NCBI GenBank assembly: GCA_019055375.1
Contig: JAHQIW010000752.1
Coordinates: 1 to 64,000, forward strand
DNA: 64,000 nucleotides
Reading direction: 5' to 3'
From: Parelaphostrongylus tenuis
Lineage: Eukaryota > Nematoda > Chromadorea > Rhabditida > Metastrongylidae
Positions within the stretch are counted from its first letter, which is position 1, and each line of letters begins with the position of its first letter. Below are positions 34,301 to 42,901 of this stretch, one piece after another. Position numbers and translations under genes: made by a program. The notes under the pieces were generated by a model. It had not been told where the DNA came from. It did no database searches and was given only the letters and a program-made list of their open reading frames with translations.

Positions 34301-37300
34301 ATCGTATCAATTTCCTTGAAAAATCATTAGCCGACAAAAAGCGAAGGAGCAGAAGCTTTTGGAAGAGGAAGAAAATTACCCAAAACTCCTTACAGAAGCG
34401 CGTGTAAGGCAATCTGAGCTCAAGGTAATTACCACTCGGAATAATTTTTTCTATTTCTATTTATAGTTGTGATTATACATAGCCATGATCACAAATCTAG
34501 TATTAAGTTTTTGATTGCAGATGAAACTTGATGAGATTGAACAGTTCCTCACGAATACTCGCCAACGTAGAGAAGATTTTAACAGGGATGAATTGAAGTA
34601 TCGCAGTGAATTAAAGGTAGTCTATTTTAATTCCTAATTTTCACAGTTTTTTAGAACTGTTATGATGTTATAGATACACCTGACAGTGTGGAATGGTATG
34701 CAAAACATTTGACCTCGGGCGAGAGTTAAACTAGTGTTTCATTCACTCATGCCGGGGGCTCTGGGCGCTACGCTGGTTCAACTCCTTCCCTTCCCCATCT
34801 CCCTCTCCTTGGTTGATAGTGTTTTTTCGGTACTGTTCGGTTATGACGGCCCCACTTCGGCCTTTGGTAAAACGTATTGTTTGCTTTTACAAAACGTTCT
34901 TGTAGTTTGTCGATAGCTCAAGTCAAGTGAATTTCAATGGCATGAATAATTTTTCAAACAGATTATTTTTGGCGCCGTACCAGTTAAATTATGATTTTGT
35001 TCCTCATTTGAAGATTTCTCACTGGATTAAAGTTTTGTTGTAATGATTTTAATCGTTGGATAGAGAAAATATTTCCGATTATAATGGTATATTTGGCTTC
35101 GAAAAAAACTTCTTCGAGCTTTGTAACGGCCGAAAATATTGGGTTTCACACTCAGTGAGCACTTCGAGTCGGCTAGGGTGTGTGTACAGCTGTAATACCA
35201 CAGAGCAAACACATTTTCTTAATTAGAAAGATTTGCTCTATCTAATGGTTAAAACTTTGTTATAAAAAACCTTTATCAGGCGAGAAATCTCCAAATGTGG
35301 AACAAATTCTCATTTTGACTGGTACGGCAAAAAAACAAGCAATATGAGAAATAAAAAATAGCTTAAAATTCACTTGATTTAAGGTATCAGATAATTATAC
35401 ATTCGTCAGATAACAGAAAAGAATACGCTTATACCGAAGGCCTTAAGTGGCGCCGCCATAAAAGAACAGTACCACTTTTATCCAGTGAGAGATCTTCGAC
35501 GAGAAAAAAATCTTATTTTGACTGGTACGGCACCAAAAATAAGCTGTTTGAGAGATTAAACATCCCATTGAAATTCATTTGATTTGAGCTATCGATAAAC
35601 TACAAAACCTTTATGCAAAAGCAAAAATACGTTTTTACCAAAGGCCTCAAGTGGCGCCACCATAATAGAATAGTACTGTTTTTTCTAGCAGTGTAAAGTC
35701 ACAATCATAGTCTATCAGTGATCAAGTTTGCTAATTTCCTATCTAATATGGTGAGATTTTTTGTTAATTACTCAATTTGAGGATCTAAAGGTCTCAAGTA
35801 TATTATAGAATAATTAGCACAGTTTTGTTAAGATACAGTTTGTTTTTTTAATTGGCTATTAATCTCAGCGGTGTAGCGATGAACTGATCGAGAAAGAAGA
35901 TCAACTTAAAGCACTTAAAAGTGAGATAGAGAAGCTGAAAAAACAGGTTAGTGATACATGATCGACAACGTTCACATGCACCTTCTTTTACTTTCGAATT
36001 TTGTGTTGATTCGTCGAACAAGAGTTTCAGATGGAGGGTCTCACACTTCATCAGACTCAAGATTTCGATGTAATCCCGAAGGAGGTCATTGTTCGACCTA
36101 ATTTAGACGACATTTTCGAAGATTCGCTATTGTCAGATCTCTCCTTAGCGGAACTAGAAAAGGAGAAAAAAGAAGAAGAGGAGAAGAGAACGAAGAAGGT
36201 TCATTTATGTACTCTCTTCTTTTATACTCTTTTCTTCATTGAATGCGGCCATTTTTACCTTGATATTTAAGCGTGACAAAAAGAAAGCCGACGTTAGTGA
36301 AGAAGAGTTCTTGGAGTCACCAGACGGCATAGTGCCCAGGTTAACCAGAGAAGATGTGGCGAATCTTGATAGGGAAGAGATTAAGTTCAAATTGGCTAAT
36401 ATCGAACAGAAACAGCTCTCAACCCGTACAGATATCAACATGCACGTTATCAGTGACTACAAGGAGAAGGTATGTGCTTAATGCTATGACGTCAAGTGCT
36501 CTTTCATCTAGAAGCGTAGGCGTATTCATATTTCATCACAGTTAACCCAATAGCGATCACAATCACCTTCGGCCACATGCGACGATTTCAATGTATATGT
36601 GGTCGAGAGTAATCACGCCTTTTAACTCAAACAAATACAGCATAGCTCAAAGCGAGCAATGTCAGCTTAGTACTTTATAAGTCTCCTTATTTTTTCATTG
36701 TTTTCAAAGAAGTTTAGTTTTTTGAGCTCACAAAGCACAGTTTCTTCAGTTTTTCTCGTTCAAATTCGTATGCATAGCAGTGAGTTGGTTTTTAGGAAAA
36801 AATATCGTCCACCAGGATGTCTTTGAGTTAAAAAACGTAGGAGATTAGACTGAAGAGGAACAGTTTTTTCCCATAAAAGTGTCAAGTGTTGCCAGCCAAT
36901 ACGGTCGATATCCTGTTGAAAATGGTTTGATTAGGAGGATCAGCGATGAACTTTCATTGAATTTCAGCTAAAAAAGCTTGAGGCGGAACGGGATGTTCTC
37001 AACGCAGCTAAAGAAACGACGGCGGAGCATATGGCTGTGTTAGGTAGCATGCGCCAAGACCGCTTAGATGAATTCATGGTATGTATGTTAGGATATAGTT
37101 GTGATGGCTATGTTAAGATCATCAAATCTTCTTGCAGGTAGGATTCGAGCAGATACAACTTGGTTTGAAAGAGATGTATCAAATGATTACTCTTGGTGGA
37201 GATGCGGGCTTGGATCTCAAAGACGCAATGGATCCGTTCTCGCGAGGCATACAGTTCATGTTCGCTTTTTTCTTCTATTCGAATCTCGTGTTTCGTTTAT

Positions 37301-40300
37301 GACACCAGTGTATCTTACATTTCATCCAGAAAGTTTGTTCAAACAATGTCAGTAGTTGGTTTGGTTTCGCAGGAGACTATTTTTTGTGACGTTTCAAAGA
37401 AAAAATAAAATTTCTCAAAATGTCTCCACCTACTATCAAATCATAGAACGGCATCTTCCAGGGTTCGACCGCCGAAGAAGTCATGGAAGCAAATCGAAAA
37501 TCTATCTGGTGGTGAGAAAACATTAGCATCGCTGTCATTAGTTTTCGCTTTACATCATTACCGGTTCGTTTTGTTTACGTGTTGAGATCTTGTTGAGTAT
37601 ATATCTTTCAAGAGTTTGATATGAGAGTAACACTGGCACATGCATTTTCAAATTTACTATCACTTTCTAAACGAACGAAAAGATTCTGCTTTTTTTTTGT
37701 TCATAAAATTTTAATCCGAAAGGAACATGTCTTCACTGTTCTCGGTGAGGTATCTCGAATAAATCAGAGTGGATTTTTTTTCTATTGAAAGCGTTTTAGC
37801 AGTGGTATGATATTTTGAATATAACTAATGGTTTAGGGCGATGAGCATAACATTTGCGTCAAGCGGGACTCGATCCGTATTTCAGCCCTAACCAAGGGCG
37901 CGCGATCTGGGGCGTCGGCGTCAGTCGTGTGGTATGCGGGTTCGCGTTGCGCGTGGCGCAAAAGTTTTGCCCATCACACTGCATCATTGAGTATGTCAGA
38001 ACGATCCTACATCGCATGAAGTTTTTATAGTTGGTTCAGAAGTAATTGCGGTTTAGGCATTGATGAAATTTGCCGTTTGATATTGGAATATGTTGACCGA
38101 AATCACCGCAAAGCTTGAAATTTGTAACCGCGATTAATTCTGCGCCAGCTGAGAATTTTTTTGCGCGAAGTGTGTTGCCCTCTCCGTTGCCATCAGACAA
38201 TCAGAAGAATGCTTTCCAGTATCTTCTGATCTAGTTTTGCTTTATGTGCTTTTTCAAAACGTGCTTATCAAATTATATCAAGTGCATTCACTAATGAAGG
38301 AAGTTAGAAAAGATGTACAGGTATGAAATGATGTTATTCAGATGTTTGCAAGAGCATGTACGGGTTGTTCTGTTGTGCGTGATAGTAGCAGAGAAAGATT
38401 CTTGTTTCCTAAGGCATAACGAACGATGAGAGCGGGTAGCCGGTGAGCGTAGTGGTCACCATGTACACTGCGATGCACAGTACTTGAATTGATAGCGCGA
38501 CCTTGGCTACCCAACCCGTTCATTTCTTCAGGGTCGCTTTAGCAATACCAGACGTATAAGAGAAAGAAAACACCTTCATACATCAGTAACCATTCGCAAA
38601 TCATTATACATCTAAGACTATCAAGTTAAATACGAGACATATGACTCCAGATGAACCCGCGTTTCACCCATAGCCATAACATCGGTGGTGTAGCGGTAGC
38701 AGGCGCTACTGGTTGGGTGGAACGCGAGCTCAGTCCCCGCCGAGTGTCGAATGTCTTGCATATCAGTCAAAATTCTTAGATGTACACATACAACATCACA
38801 GTACTACTGAAAAGCAACATGAACAAAGAATGCGCGCAAGTATTCAAGTATGCATTCAAAGAACTCTTCAGTGTTTAGTGTCGATTATATGGCGTATACC
38901 TAATGTGTTGGTGATTCCTAAGCGCTCCATGATGCCTTTCATGATACAAAGTCTAGACAATCTACAATTTTTTGGCTACCCTCCAAGTAATCCAAGCAAA
39001 AATTCTTGCAATTTTCTTGTTTCACGTATCCTGGTGGACATGGATTTGTGTTCTCTTTCTTATCTTTCTTAAAAGGGAAGAGTAGCTGTAGGCTACTTTA
39101 GAACTTACATCTTTCAACTGATGTCCGAAAATTCCTCAGAAGACGCAGAGTGATTAAATTCGTCATCGCTTAGTAGTTTTATGTTTTTGCGACTGATCTC
39201 TGTTTCAATGGTGTCGAGTCAGTGTTTATAGAGAAACTTACTGAGTTCTTTAATAAATAAAAAATAATCAGTAGGAGCTTGTGAGCTCTGTACATTAGAC
39301 CAGAAGCTGTGAGTCTTCATATTGACTGTTACAATAGCTGTGTGGCAATATTCGTGTGACTAATGATACCCAGCCTTATGATTCGCCACATGAAATTCAA
39401 TTTCATCTGGAATGACAAAAGTCATTAGCACAGTCGTTGGATAGTAGATGAGTCTTTTTGCATAGCATAAGGTTGACGACGTTCAAAATTTGGAAGGCTT
39501 GTGCAGGAACGTAGAACTTTAGTAAAATCAAAGGAATGACTTCTTGTTTTAGGGAAAGAAGGGTGGAATATTGATTTGCTTTGCTTTAAATTCGCGGGCG
39601 TTAGACGTTGTTTCAAGCAACCTTTGAGGGAGGTTCGGTATATCATAAGTTAGGAAGGATCTATGGTTATATTCTCGTGGAAAAACGGTAGAGCATCTCT
39701 ACTTCCAAGTTCAGCTGAGATCTACTACCAGGCCGTGAATCCGATTTACTTATTACGTTGTTACTCGCTTAAATACTTGGTGCTTTTTTGCATAATATCT
39801 AGATTTCCCTTTTTATTCACTTCTAGCGGTTGTATGAAATTACAAATATATCCACTGATATAGAGTTATGTGCAGAACTTTCGCGTCGGGCAAGATTCGA
39901 ACCCACATCTTGGTCTATCCGGGAGGGCGTGCTCTAACCCGTTGCATTATTGACGCCCGTTTTGCTCATCACTCTTCTCACCTTAGATCTAGATCTGTTC
40001 CTATCTCACTGTATTACTTTCAAGGGAATTAGAATTTATGACTGTAACCCCATATGGATTCCGTTTTGTATCCGAGGTCCTTTTTTTGGAGCATTGTTAT
40101 TCTTTTTTCTACGGCTTTTATTGCAGGCCAACACCGCTTTATGTAATGGACGAGATAGACGCCGCTCTTGACTACAGGAATGTGTCCATTATCGCCCACT
40201 ACATCAAAGTAGATGAACTGTGAACTGTTCACGTTTTCGTTTCTGATATTGCGTGCTTAGGAATCTTCTTTTTTTAGGAACGCACGAAAAACGCACAGTT

Positions 40301-42901
40301 TATAATCATTTCGCTTCGAAACAACATGTTTGAGCAAGGTGATCGACTAATCGGAATTTATAAGGTATGAAAGTTGGTTGAGACATTTCAGGTTAAAAAA
40401 TGTAAATAAATAGCACTTGAAGGCTAGTAAAAAGAAGTGGTTTTCAACAGCAGTTCAAGCAGCGAAGTTTTTGTTACTTTTGTGACCATGTAATGGTCAA
40501 TATAACTTCTTGGAATAGCTCAAGTTTACTGGGGAAGTTATATAACTGTTTATCTGAACAAACAAAGCTTTTGGTTCAGACTTTTGATCGGAGTCAAAAT
40601 GTTGTTGTCGATCCGCCGCAAGTGGAACGTATACAAGAAGAATGCGCCCGTCGGGATCAAATGATCTTGTCGAGAAGTAGCTCTGCATCAGACGAAGAAC
40701 CTGCTGTGAATACCTCAAATGGAAGTGCTAAGCAGCATCCTGCATCCGTTGGATCTCAACAAGAGCAAGCTTTGAATGCCAATAGTGACAACAAAGAGGT
40801 AATGTTTTTCGCCAGTTTTAGGCGTTTTTTTTTTGGTTTGGTCTGGTGTAGAAGAATTGCAAACGAGTACATTTTACTTTTTTAGTCATGAGAATCTATG
40901 TAAAAATGAGCATAAAATCGTTAAATAATATTAATTACATGACACTAATTGTTCAGTGATGTTCAGTAATCTTTTTGTAAGCCCTAACCACCATCTCGTT
41001 AACGCATTTCATCAGTGTCTTCCAGAATTCTCATGATTCGCCCACTTTTGCCAGATAAAAACGCCAATCAAAGCATTTGTCAGAGTCTGACTGAGATTTT
41101 GCAGGTAACCCTCCATTTCTGTTAACAGATACTTTTTACTTTTCTCATTTACTTTGTTCTCTTCTCATTTTCTTTTAGTCTAAAATGATAATTATACGTC
41201 CTTTGTTCTAGGTAGATGTCAAAGATAATTGCCACAGTAATCCAGCACTTGTGTAGTGGCAGGCAAGCACAGATCTTTGCTTTATCCTTTTGTACTGTTC
41301 TCATTCTAAATTTCTGTAAATATATGTAAGTACTTTTACGTTAGTCGGCACGGGATGAGAAACCAATCCCTTTCGCTGGACAGGAGCTTTGCACAAGAGT
41401 GTTAGTAATCACTCGAAAGCTTGAATCTCTGGCTAGGACGGCACGTAGCTGGTTTTTGATGAAGTCTTTGCTATAAGGCTTCAATCAAAGGGAAACGTTT
41501 GTGTTTCACACTCGCGTTTTTTTTTTCCGCAAGGCAGAGCTTTTTATGTAAGTATTAGTAATCATTTGGTAGCTTAAGATTAATGGATACCAACGCTGTA
41601 CTTATTTTCTGGTAAGACCGTTTCTATCCAGTGTAGCAGGAAAAATAAGATTGATTCACATACACGGCCAAGTGTCTGGCCAATTCATGAGCTACGGGAT
41701 GAAGGGAGGAGGAGGTCGGCGCCATCATCGATCGATTTTCTCTTCGACCCATCTTATGAAAGTGTGATCTTTGTTGTTCAATTAGGAATTGTTTTACCGC
41801 TTTGAAAGCAATTCTAGATTTAACGTTTGACTATGATACTAGAAGATTTTCTATTCCGTTCATAAGCTTTTCGTGCTTCCAGCGAAGTAGTGGTTAAATT
41901 GCACGGCTGATGTGGAACATAATTTTATTTTAAATTCTACTGCGTTATAGAAGGTTCTTTTCAAATATCCGGCTACGTACCGCGCTAACCAAAAATTTAA
42001 GCTTTTGGATAATCACTAACACTCTTATGAATAGTCGGCGAAAGGGGTCGCTTCTTCATCCCGTGCCGTCTAACGGAAGATAACTTATATGTAAATATTG
42101 TAATTCTCCTGAGAATAAGTTTGAATAACATTTGTCAGGGCATTGTATGCGTTGTTTTTCTTCTTTTTTTTCAATGAATTGTTATGATTCATGGATCTTC
42201 GATGATATATTAGTCTGACGATTTTCGAATAAAGTGGTTGAAAAATACTCAAATTGTGCACTGAGAACTTTTATCACGCAAATGGCGCGATAAACAGGTA
42301 GAAAATCGAATATTTTTCTCAATTTCGTCACTTTTTGTACATGAGTGAAGAAAATTTTGAAATGTAGTCGTTAAAGTGAAGTTATATTAGCATATATGTA
42401 GTGTCACGTAAATTAATAGAGCATGGGTGTTTGAAGAAATGTTCATTGAACAGTAAGATAAGGTGCTCAGAATCTCTGTCACAGAGAAAGTGAAATACGG
42501 TGATCACAATTTCCTCTAAAGGAAATGACTGTTTTCAGTGGGGTGTAGATATCAGATAATATTTTTTGGCATCTGATGGGGTGATAGGTAAAGTTCATTT
42601 ACGTATGTTTTTTCTTCCTTTTTCATTCCCGCTCACCTAGAGTTCCTGTAATGTAAGCCGGCAGTCTCGAAAAAAAAAATGGACATCGCAGGTTAATATG
42701 TGGTGAACTTGTGATAAGTAAATGCATTTACTTTTGCTGAGGCTGAACACTATGTGAATATTCTTTCCTATAAATCTTCCATTATAGGGAGGCTGTGGCA
42801 GAATGGCTAGTGAAGCTCAACGCATCTTAACACGAGGTGAAATCACCATTGCTCAACTCCGGCAATCAATGACGGAAGCCCTGCAGAACGCCGCTGCATG
42901 A
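24565..42901 (+). CDS. smc-4: Condensin subunit SMC-4 (about 39 exons)
   Basis: This is a structural maintenance of chromosomes ATPase. It pairs with SMC2 (MIX-1 in Caenorhabditis) in condensin I and II to compact mitotic chromosomes. Order along the gene: basic N-terminal tail, Walker A head, coiled coil, hinge, returning coiled coil, ABC signature and Walker B head, acidic/serine tail. The protein is about 1480 residues, close to the usual length. SMC4 rather than SMC2 is supported by SYFGTQIIGPFHK, the ILQGEVEQIAMMKPK stretch, PRLFDLI in the hinge and MVRPPKKSWKQIENLSGGEK. Exons are short with GT-AG introns and matching phases. Introns 2, 10, 12, 17, 19, 25, 29, 35 and 38 carry repeats. 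Single-base frame breaks occur in exons 8, 14 and 28. A dosage-compensation paralogue (DPY-27 type) cannot be excluded without a tree. Confidence 0.93.
24896..25265. mobile_element. piggyBac-like MITE in smc-4 intron 2
   Basis: It is flanked by TTAA on both sides (24896-24899 and 25262-25265). The left end reads CCCCTTCAGGATCG and the right end is its inverse (complement CCCCTTCGGGACCG). The inverted repeats extend about 75 bases with roughly 80 percent identity, including the shared block 'acccacctcctctgcac'. TTAA targets and CCC...GGG ends are the mark of the piggyBac superfamily. No transposase is encoded. It sits between exon 2 and exon 3 and makes the splice boundaries of this region hard to fix. 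Confidence 0.8.
25447..26364 (+). CDS. smc-4: smc-4 exons 4-9: N-terminal ATPase head
   Basis: Exons are 25447-25575, 25651-25731, 25809-25919, 25979-26071, about 26109-26209 and 26260-26364. Exon 4 encodes NFKSYFGTQIIGPFHK. Exon 5 holds Walker A (GPNGSGKSN) and IDSLLFVFGYK. Exon 6 begins ASKIRSKKISVLIHSS. Exon 8 encodes FKTMSIKEIAGRLRELGIDL. Exon 9 completes the Q-loop region with GEVEQIAMMKPKG and LEDIIGSSRF. In exon 8 the expected frame enters only if one base is lost or gained near the acceptor, and the 3' end reads FLILQ only if one C of the CCC at 26196-26198 is removed. The two changes compensate in length. Confidence 0.9.
26428..30365 (+). CDS. smc-4: smc-4 exons 10-17: first coiled coil
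   Basis: Exons are 26428-26495, 28019-28138, 28239-28379, 29342-29492, 29679-29784, 29842-29931, 30038-30159 and 30257-30365. The encoded segments are charged and heptad-like, for example IPIEKLSAKVDILKEQQ, VRAAEREKAALEAPV, FQFLEKLDIVQPL, EETRIRDEEKAIRAEV and LEELKSVPAKASARLEVL. They form the ascending arm between head and hinge. Exon 14 has one base too many: at 29766 the frame must shift to turn an in-frame TGA into RDNIKK before the GTTTCG donor. Exon 14 is 106 bases, so removing one base restores phase with exon 15. Exon 15 ends at a GTAAAG donor (29932). Confidence 0.88.
26965..27234 (-). repeat. SINE family 1 in smc-4 intron 10
   Basis: On the minus strand the head is 'ggcgcgtgtggcgccatggc' followed by A- and B-box blocks. 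The body includes 'ccatccaactctccggggtc' and the tail 'caaggatctacgccgagagc'. It lies antisense to smc-4. Confidence 0.75.
27487..27757 (-). repeat. Second SINE family 1 in smc-4 intron 10
   Basis: The same family and orientation as the copy 500 bases upstream, but more diverged and lacking part of the middle. It keeps the 'tgtagcacaatggctaaagg' A-box side and the 'gtcgagagctacatc' tail side on the minus strand. Confidence 0.65.
28550..28745 (-). repeat. Diverged SINE family 1 fragment in intron 12
   Basis: The order 'gcggtggcctaccaatatgt', 'gtcagatcagttctac', 'gatgagccggggaggtg' and 'ccatttctaaccacta' follows the minus-strand family pattern with many changes. It directly precedes a better copy in the same orientation. 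Confidence 0.4.
28789..29080 (-). repeat. SINE family 1 in smc-4 intron 12
   Basis: A nearly complete copy with tail 'ggcgttgatcaattcctgag' (plus-strand reading), body 'gagtcagtgctacttatcct' and head 'cctctaaccactgcaccatg', the complement of the A box. The apparent 75-codon open frame across it is only SINE sequence. Confidence 0.8.
30420..30565 (-). repeat. SINE family 2 in smc-4 intron 17
   Basis: In plus-strand reading, the family tail 'ttagcggtggtatgatgtt' is followed by 'caatagtgttgagtgg', then the B-box complement 'gagatttgaacccgc' and the A-box complement 'tgctaacttattgcactact'. Orientation is antisense to smc-4. Confidence 0.65.
30976..32659 (+). CDS. smc-4: smc-4 exons 18-22: hinge domain
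   Basis: Exons are 30976-31107, 31171-31293, 32097-32180, 32260-32416 and 32584-32659. The hinge starts with LLKGLIGRLGDLGTIDKKYD, then ALDSYVVETTDDGHEAIDYL, KNLGRTNFIILDKTNEFKD, PAPRLFDLIDISDKRLRKVF and DTIVVDTLKEATELSCKDR. It ends with VTLLGQVIDSSGTVSGGGSP. The GGGSP stretch is the glycine-rich hinge signature. The hinge joins SMC4 to SMC2 at the far end of the condensin arms. Exon 22 is closed by a GTCAGT donor in the middle of what would otherwise read as a stop. Confidence 0.92.
31376..31997. mobile_element. MITE family A copy in smc-4 intron 19
   Basis: It shares 'gtgttagtagtcattcgaaa', 'gtagcagggaaaatgagatc', 'agaagattttctctacacga' and 'cttttcgtgcttccagcgaa' with the other copies. The outermost termini are eroded. 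It occupies most of the 803-base intron. Confidence 0.7.
32728..37078 (+). CDS. smc-4: smc-4 exons 23-33: second coiled coil
   Basis: Exons are 32728-32863, 33019-33099, 33171-33297, 33953-34047, 34104-34211, 34294-34424, 34521-34616, 35869-35946, 36031-36198, 36272-36469 and 36968-37078. Encoded segments are strongly charged, for example EKGKAEQAIRDAQERLPAL, ISYMEKQVIYVSEQLEKN, FLDEADRAKKRRQDAEEQ and RSELK. Exon 31 carries the acidic stretch before the C-terminal head. Exon 28 has 131 bases and switches frame inside the A5 run at 34336-34340; one added A gives LADKKAKEQKLLEEEENYP and correct phase. Acceptors of exons 25 and 32 end AAG rather than CAG. Confidence 0.88.
33446..33486 (-). ncRNA. 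Hammerhead ribozyme motif (antisense to smc-4)
   Basis: Read on the minus strand: CCCGA (stem I), CTGACGA, GTC-TGTAAG-GAC (stem II), GAAA, CACGTGT, A (cleavage nucleotide), TCAGG (stem I return, four of five pairs). All core boxes are canonical. Stem III is the self-complementary ACACGTGT without a loop. This is the mirror partner of the plus-strand motif at 33823-33863. Confidence 0.75.
33815..33877 (+). ncRNA. Hammerhead ribozyme motif, sense in smc-4 intron 25
   Basis: The core spans 33823-33863: CTCGA (stem I), CTGACGA (33828-33834), GTC-TGTAAT-GAC (stem II), GAAA (33847-33850), CACGTGT, A at 33858 (predicted cleavage after it), TCGGG (stem I return, fully paired with one G-U). Outside this, GGGTTCT (33815-33821) pairs with AGAGCCC (33871-33877), leaving an internal loop in stem I that could contact loop II, as in natural type I hammerheads. 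Stem III is a loopless palindrome, so two molecules may be needed for cleavage. It would be transcribed as part of smc-4 pre-mRNA. Confidence 0.82.
34650..34760 (-). repeat. SINE family 2 fragment in intron 29
   Basis: It keeps the tail 'tagaactgttatgatgtta', the block 'ggtatgcaaaacatttga' and the degraded B-box side 'cgggcgagagttaaac'. The A-box end is lost at the junction with the MITE family C copy. Confidence 0.5.
34829..35682. mobile_element. MITE family C copy in smc-4 intron 29
   Basis: The left end ('atgacggccccacttcggcc', 'tttggtaaaacg') is repeated in inverse at the right end ('accaaaggcctcaagtggcg'). The inverted repeats run over 100 bases and include 'gatagctcaagtcaagtgaa'. A second internal copy of the right end near 35395-35480 shows a duplication or nested insertion. 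No transposase. A second family member is at 47802-48455. Confidence 0.75.
37138..40364 (+). CDS. smc-4: smc-4 exons 34-37: C-terminal ATPase head
   Basis: Exons are 37138-37259, 37462-37563, 40127-40208 and 40278-40364. Exon 34 encodes LGLKEMYQMITLGGDAGLDL and DPFSRGIQFM. Exon 35 has VRPPKKSWKQIENLSGGEKT, containing the ABC signature (LSGGEKT), and LASLSLVFALHHY. Exon 36 has Walker B and D-loop (LYVMDEIDAALDYRNVSIIA). Exon 37 has the H-loop region (AQFIIISLRNNMFEQGDRLI). All catalytic motifs needed for ATP hydrolysis with the N-terminal head are present. A 2.6 kb intron full of SINE copies separates exons 35 and 36. Confidence 0.94.
37795..38030. repeat. Inverted SINE family 2 pair in intron 35
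   Basis: A minus copy begins with the tail 'tttagcagtggtatgatat' at 37795 and continues through 'gcgtcaagcgggactcgatc'. A plus-strand half follows ('ggcgtcagtcgtgtggtatg', 'aaaagttttgcccatcacac'). It resembles the head-to-head pair at 15419-15803. Confidence 0.5.
38668..38800 (+). repeat. SINE family 2 in intron 35
   Basis: A box 'cggtggtgtagcggtagca', degraded B-box side 'gagctcagtccccgccg', the block 'tgtcttgcatatcagtca' and tail 'caacatcacagtactactga'. It is sense with respect to smc-4. Confidence 0.6.
39825..39970 (-). repeat. SINE family 2 in intron 35 (good copy)
   Basis: Plus-strand reading gives tail 'tagcggttgtatgaaatt', 'tatccactgatatagag', B-box complement 'caagattcgaacccacatc' and A-box complement 'gtgctctaacccgttgcatt'. 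It lies about 160 bases before exon 36. Confidence 0.65.
40580..42901 (+). CDS. smc-4: smc-4 exons 38-39: C-terminal tail
   Basis: Exon 38 is 40580-40798. It begins TFDRSQNVVVDPPQVERIQE and runs into a serine/asparagine/glutamate-rich tail (SRSSSASDEEPAVNTSNGS). Exon 39 is 42788-42901, joined in phase 0. It encodes RMASEAQRILTRGEITIAQL and ends QNAAA followed by TGA. Intron 38 is 2 kb and holds a MITE. An alternative end by splicing to 41026, giving ten more residues and a TAA at 41056-41058, is listed separately. No clear AATAAA was found close behind either stop. Confidence 0.65.
41026..41058 (+). CDS. Possible alternative terminal exon of smc-4
   Basis: A good acceptor (gtgtcttccag) is followed in phase 0 by ten codons (NSHDSPTFAR) and TAA. 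Use of this exon would end SMC-4 here instead of at 42901. Transcript evidence would be needed to choose. Confidence 0.35.
   Translation, partial: NSHDSPTFAR
41344..42070. mobile_element. MITE family A, full-length copy
   Basis: TA flanks on both sides. Left terminus GTCGGCACGGGATGAGAAAC, right terminus the inverse of GACGGCACGGGATGAAGAAG. The inverted repeats cover about 110 bases, including 'taagagtgttagtgat'-type blocks. The element is 727 bp with no transposase frame. It lies in intron 38 of smc-4 and serves as reference for the copies at 14.6, 23.0, 31.4 and 53.3 kb. Confidence 0.85.
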
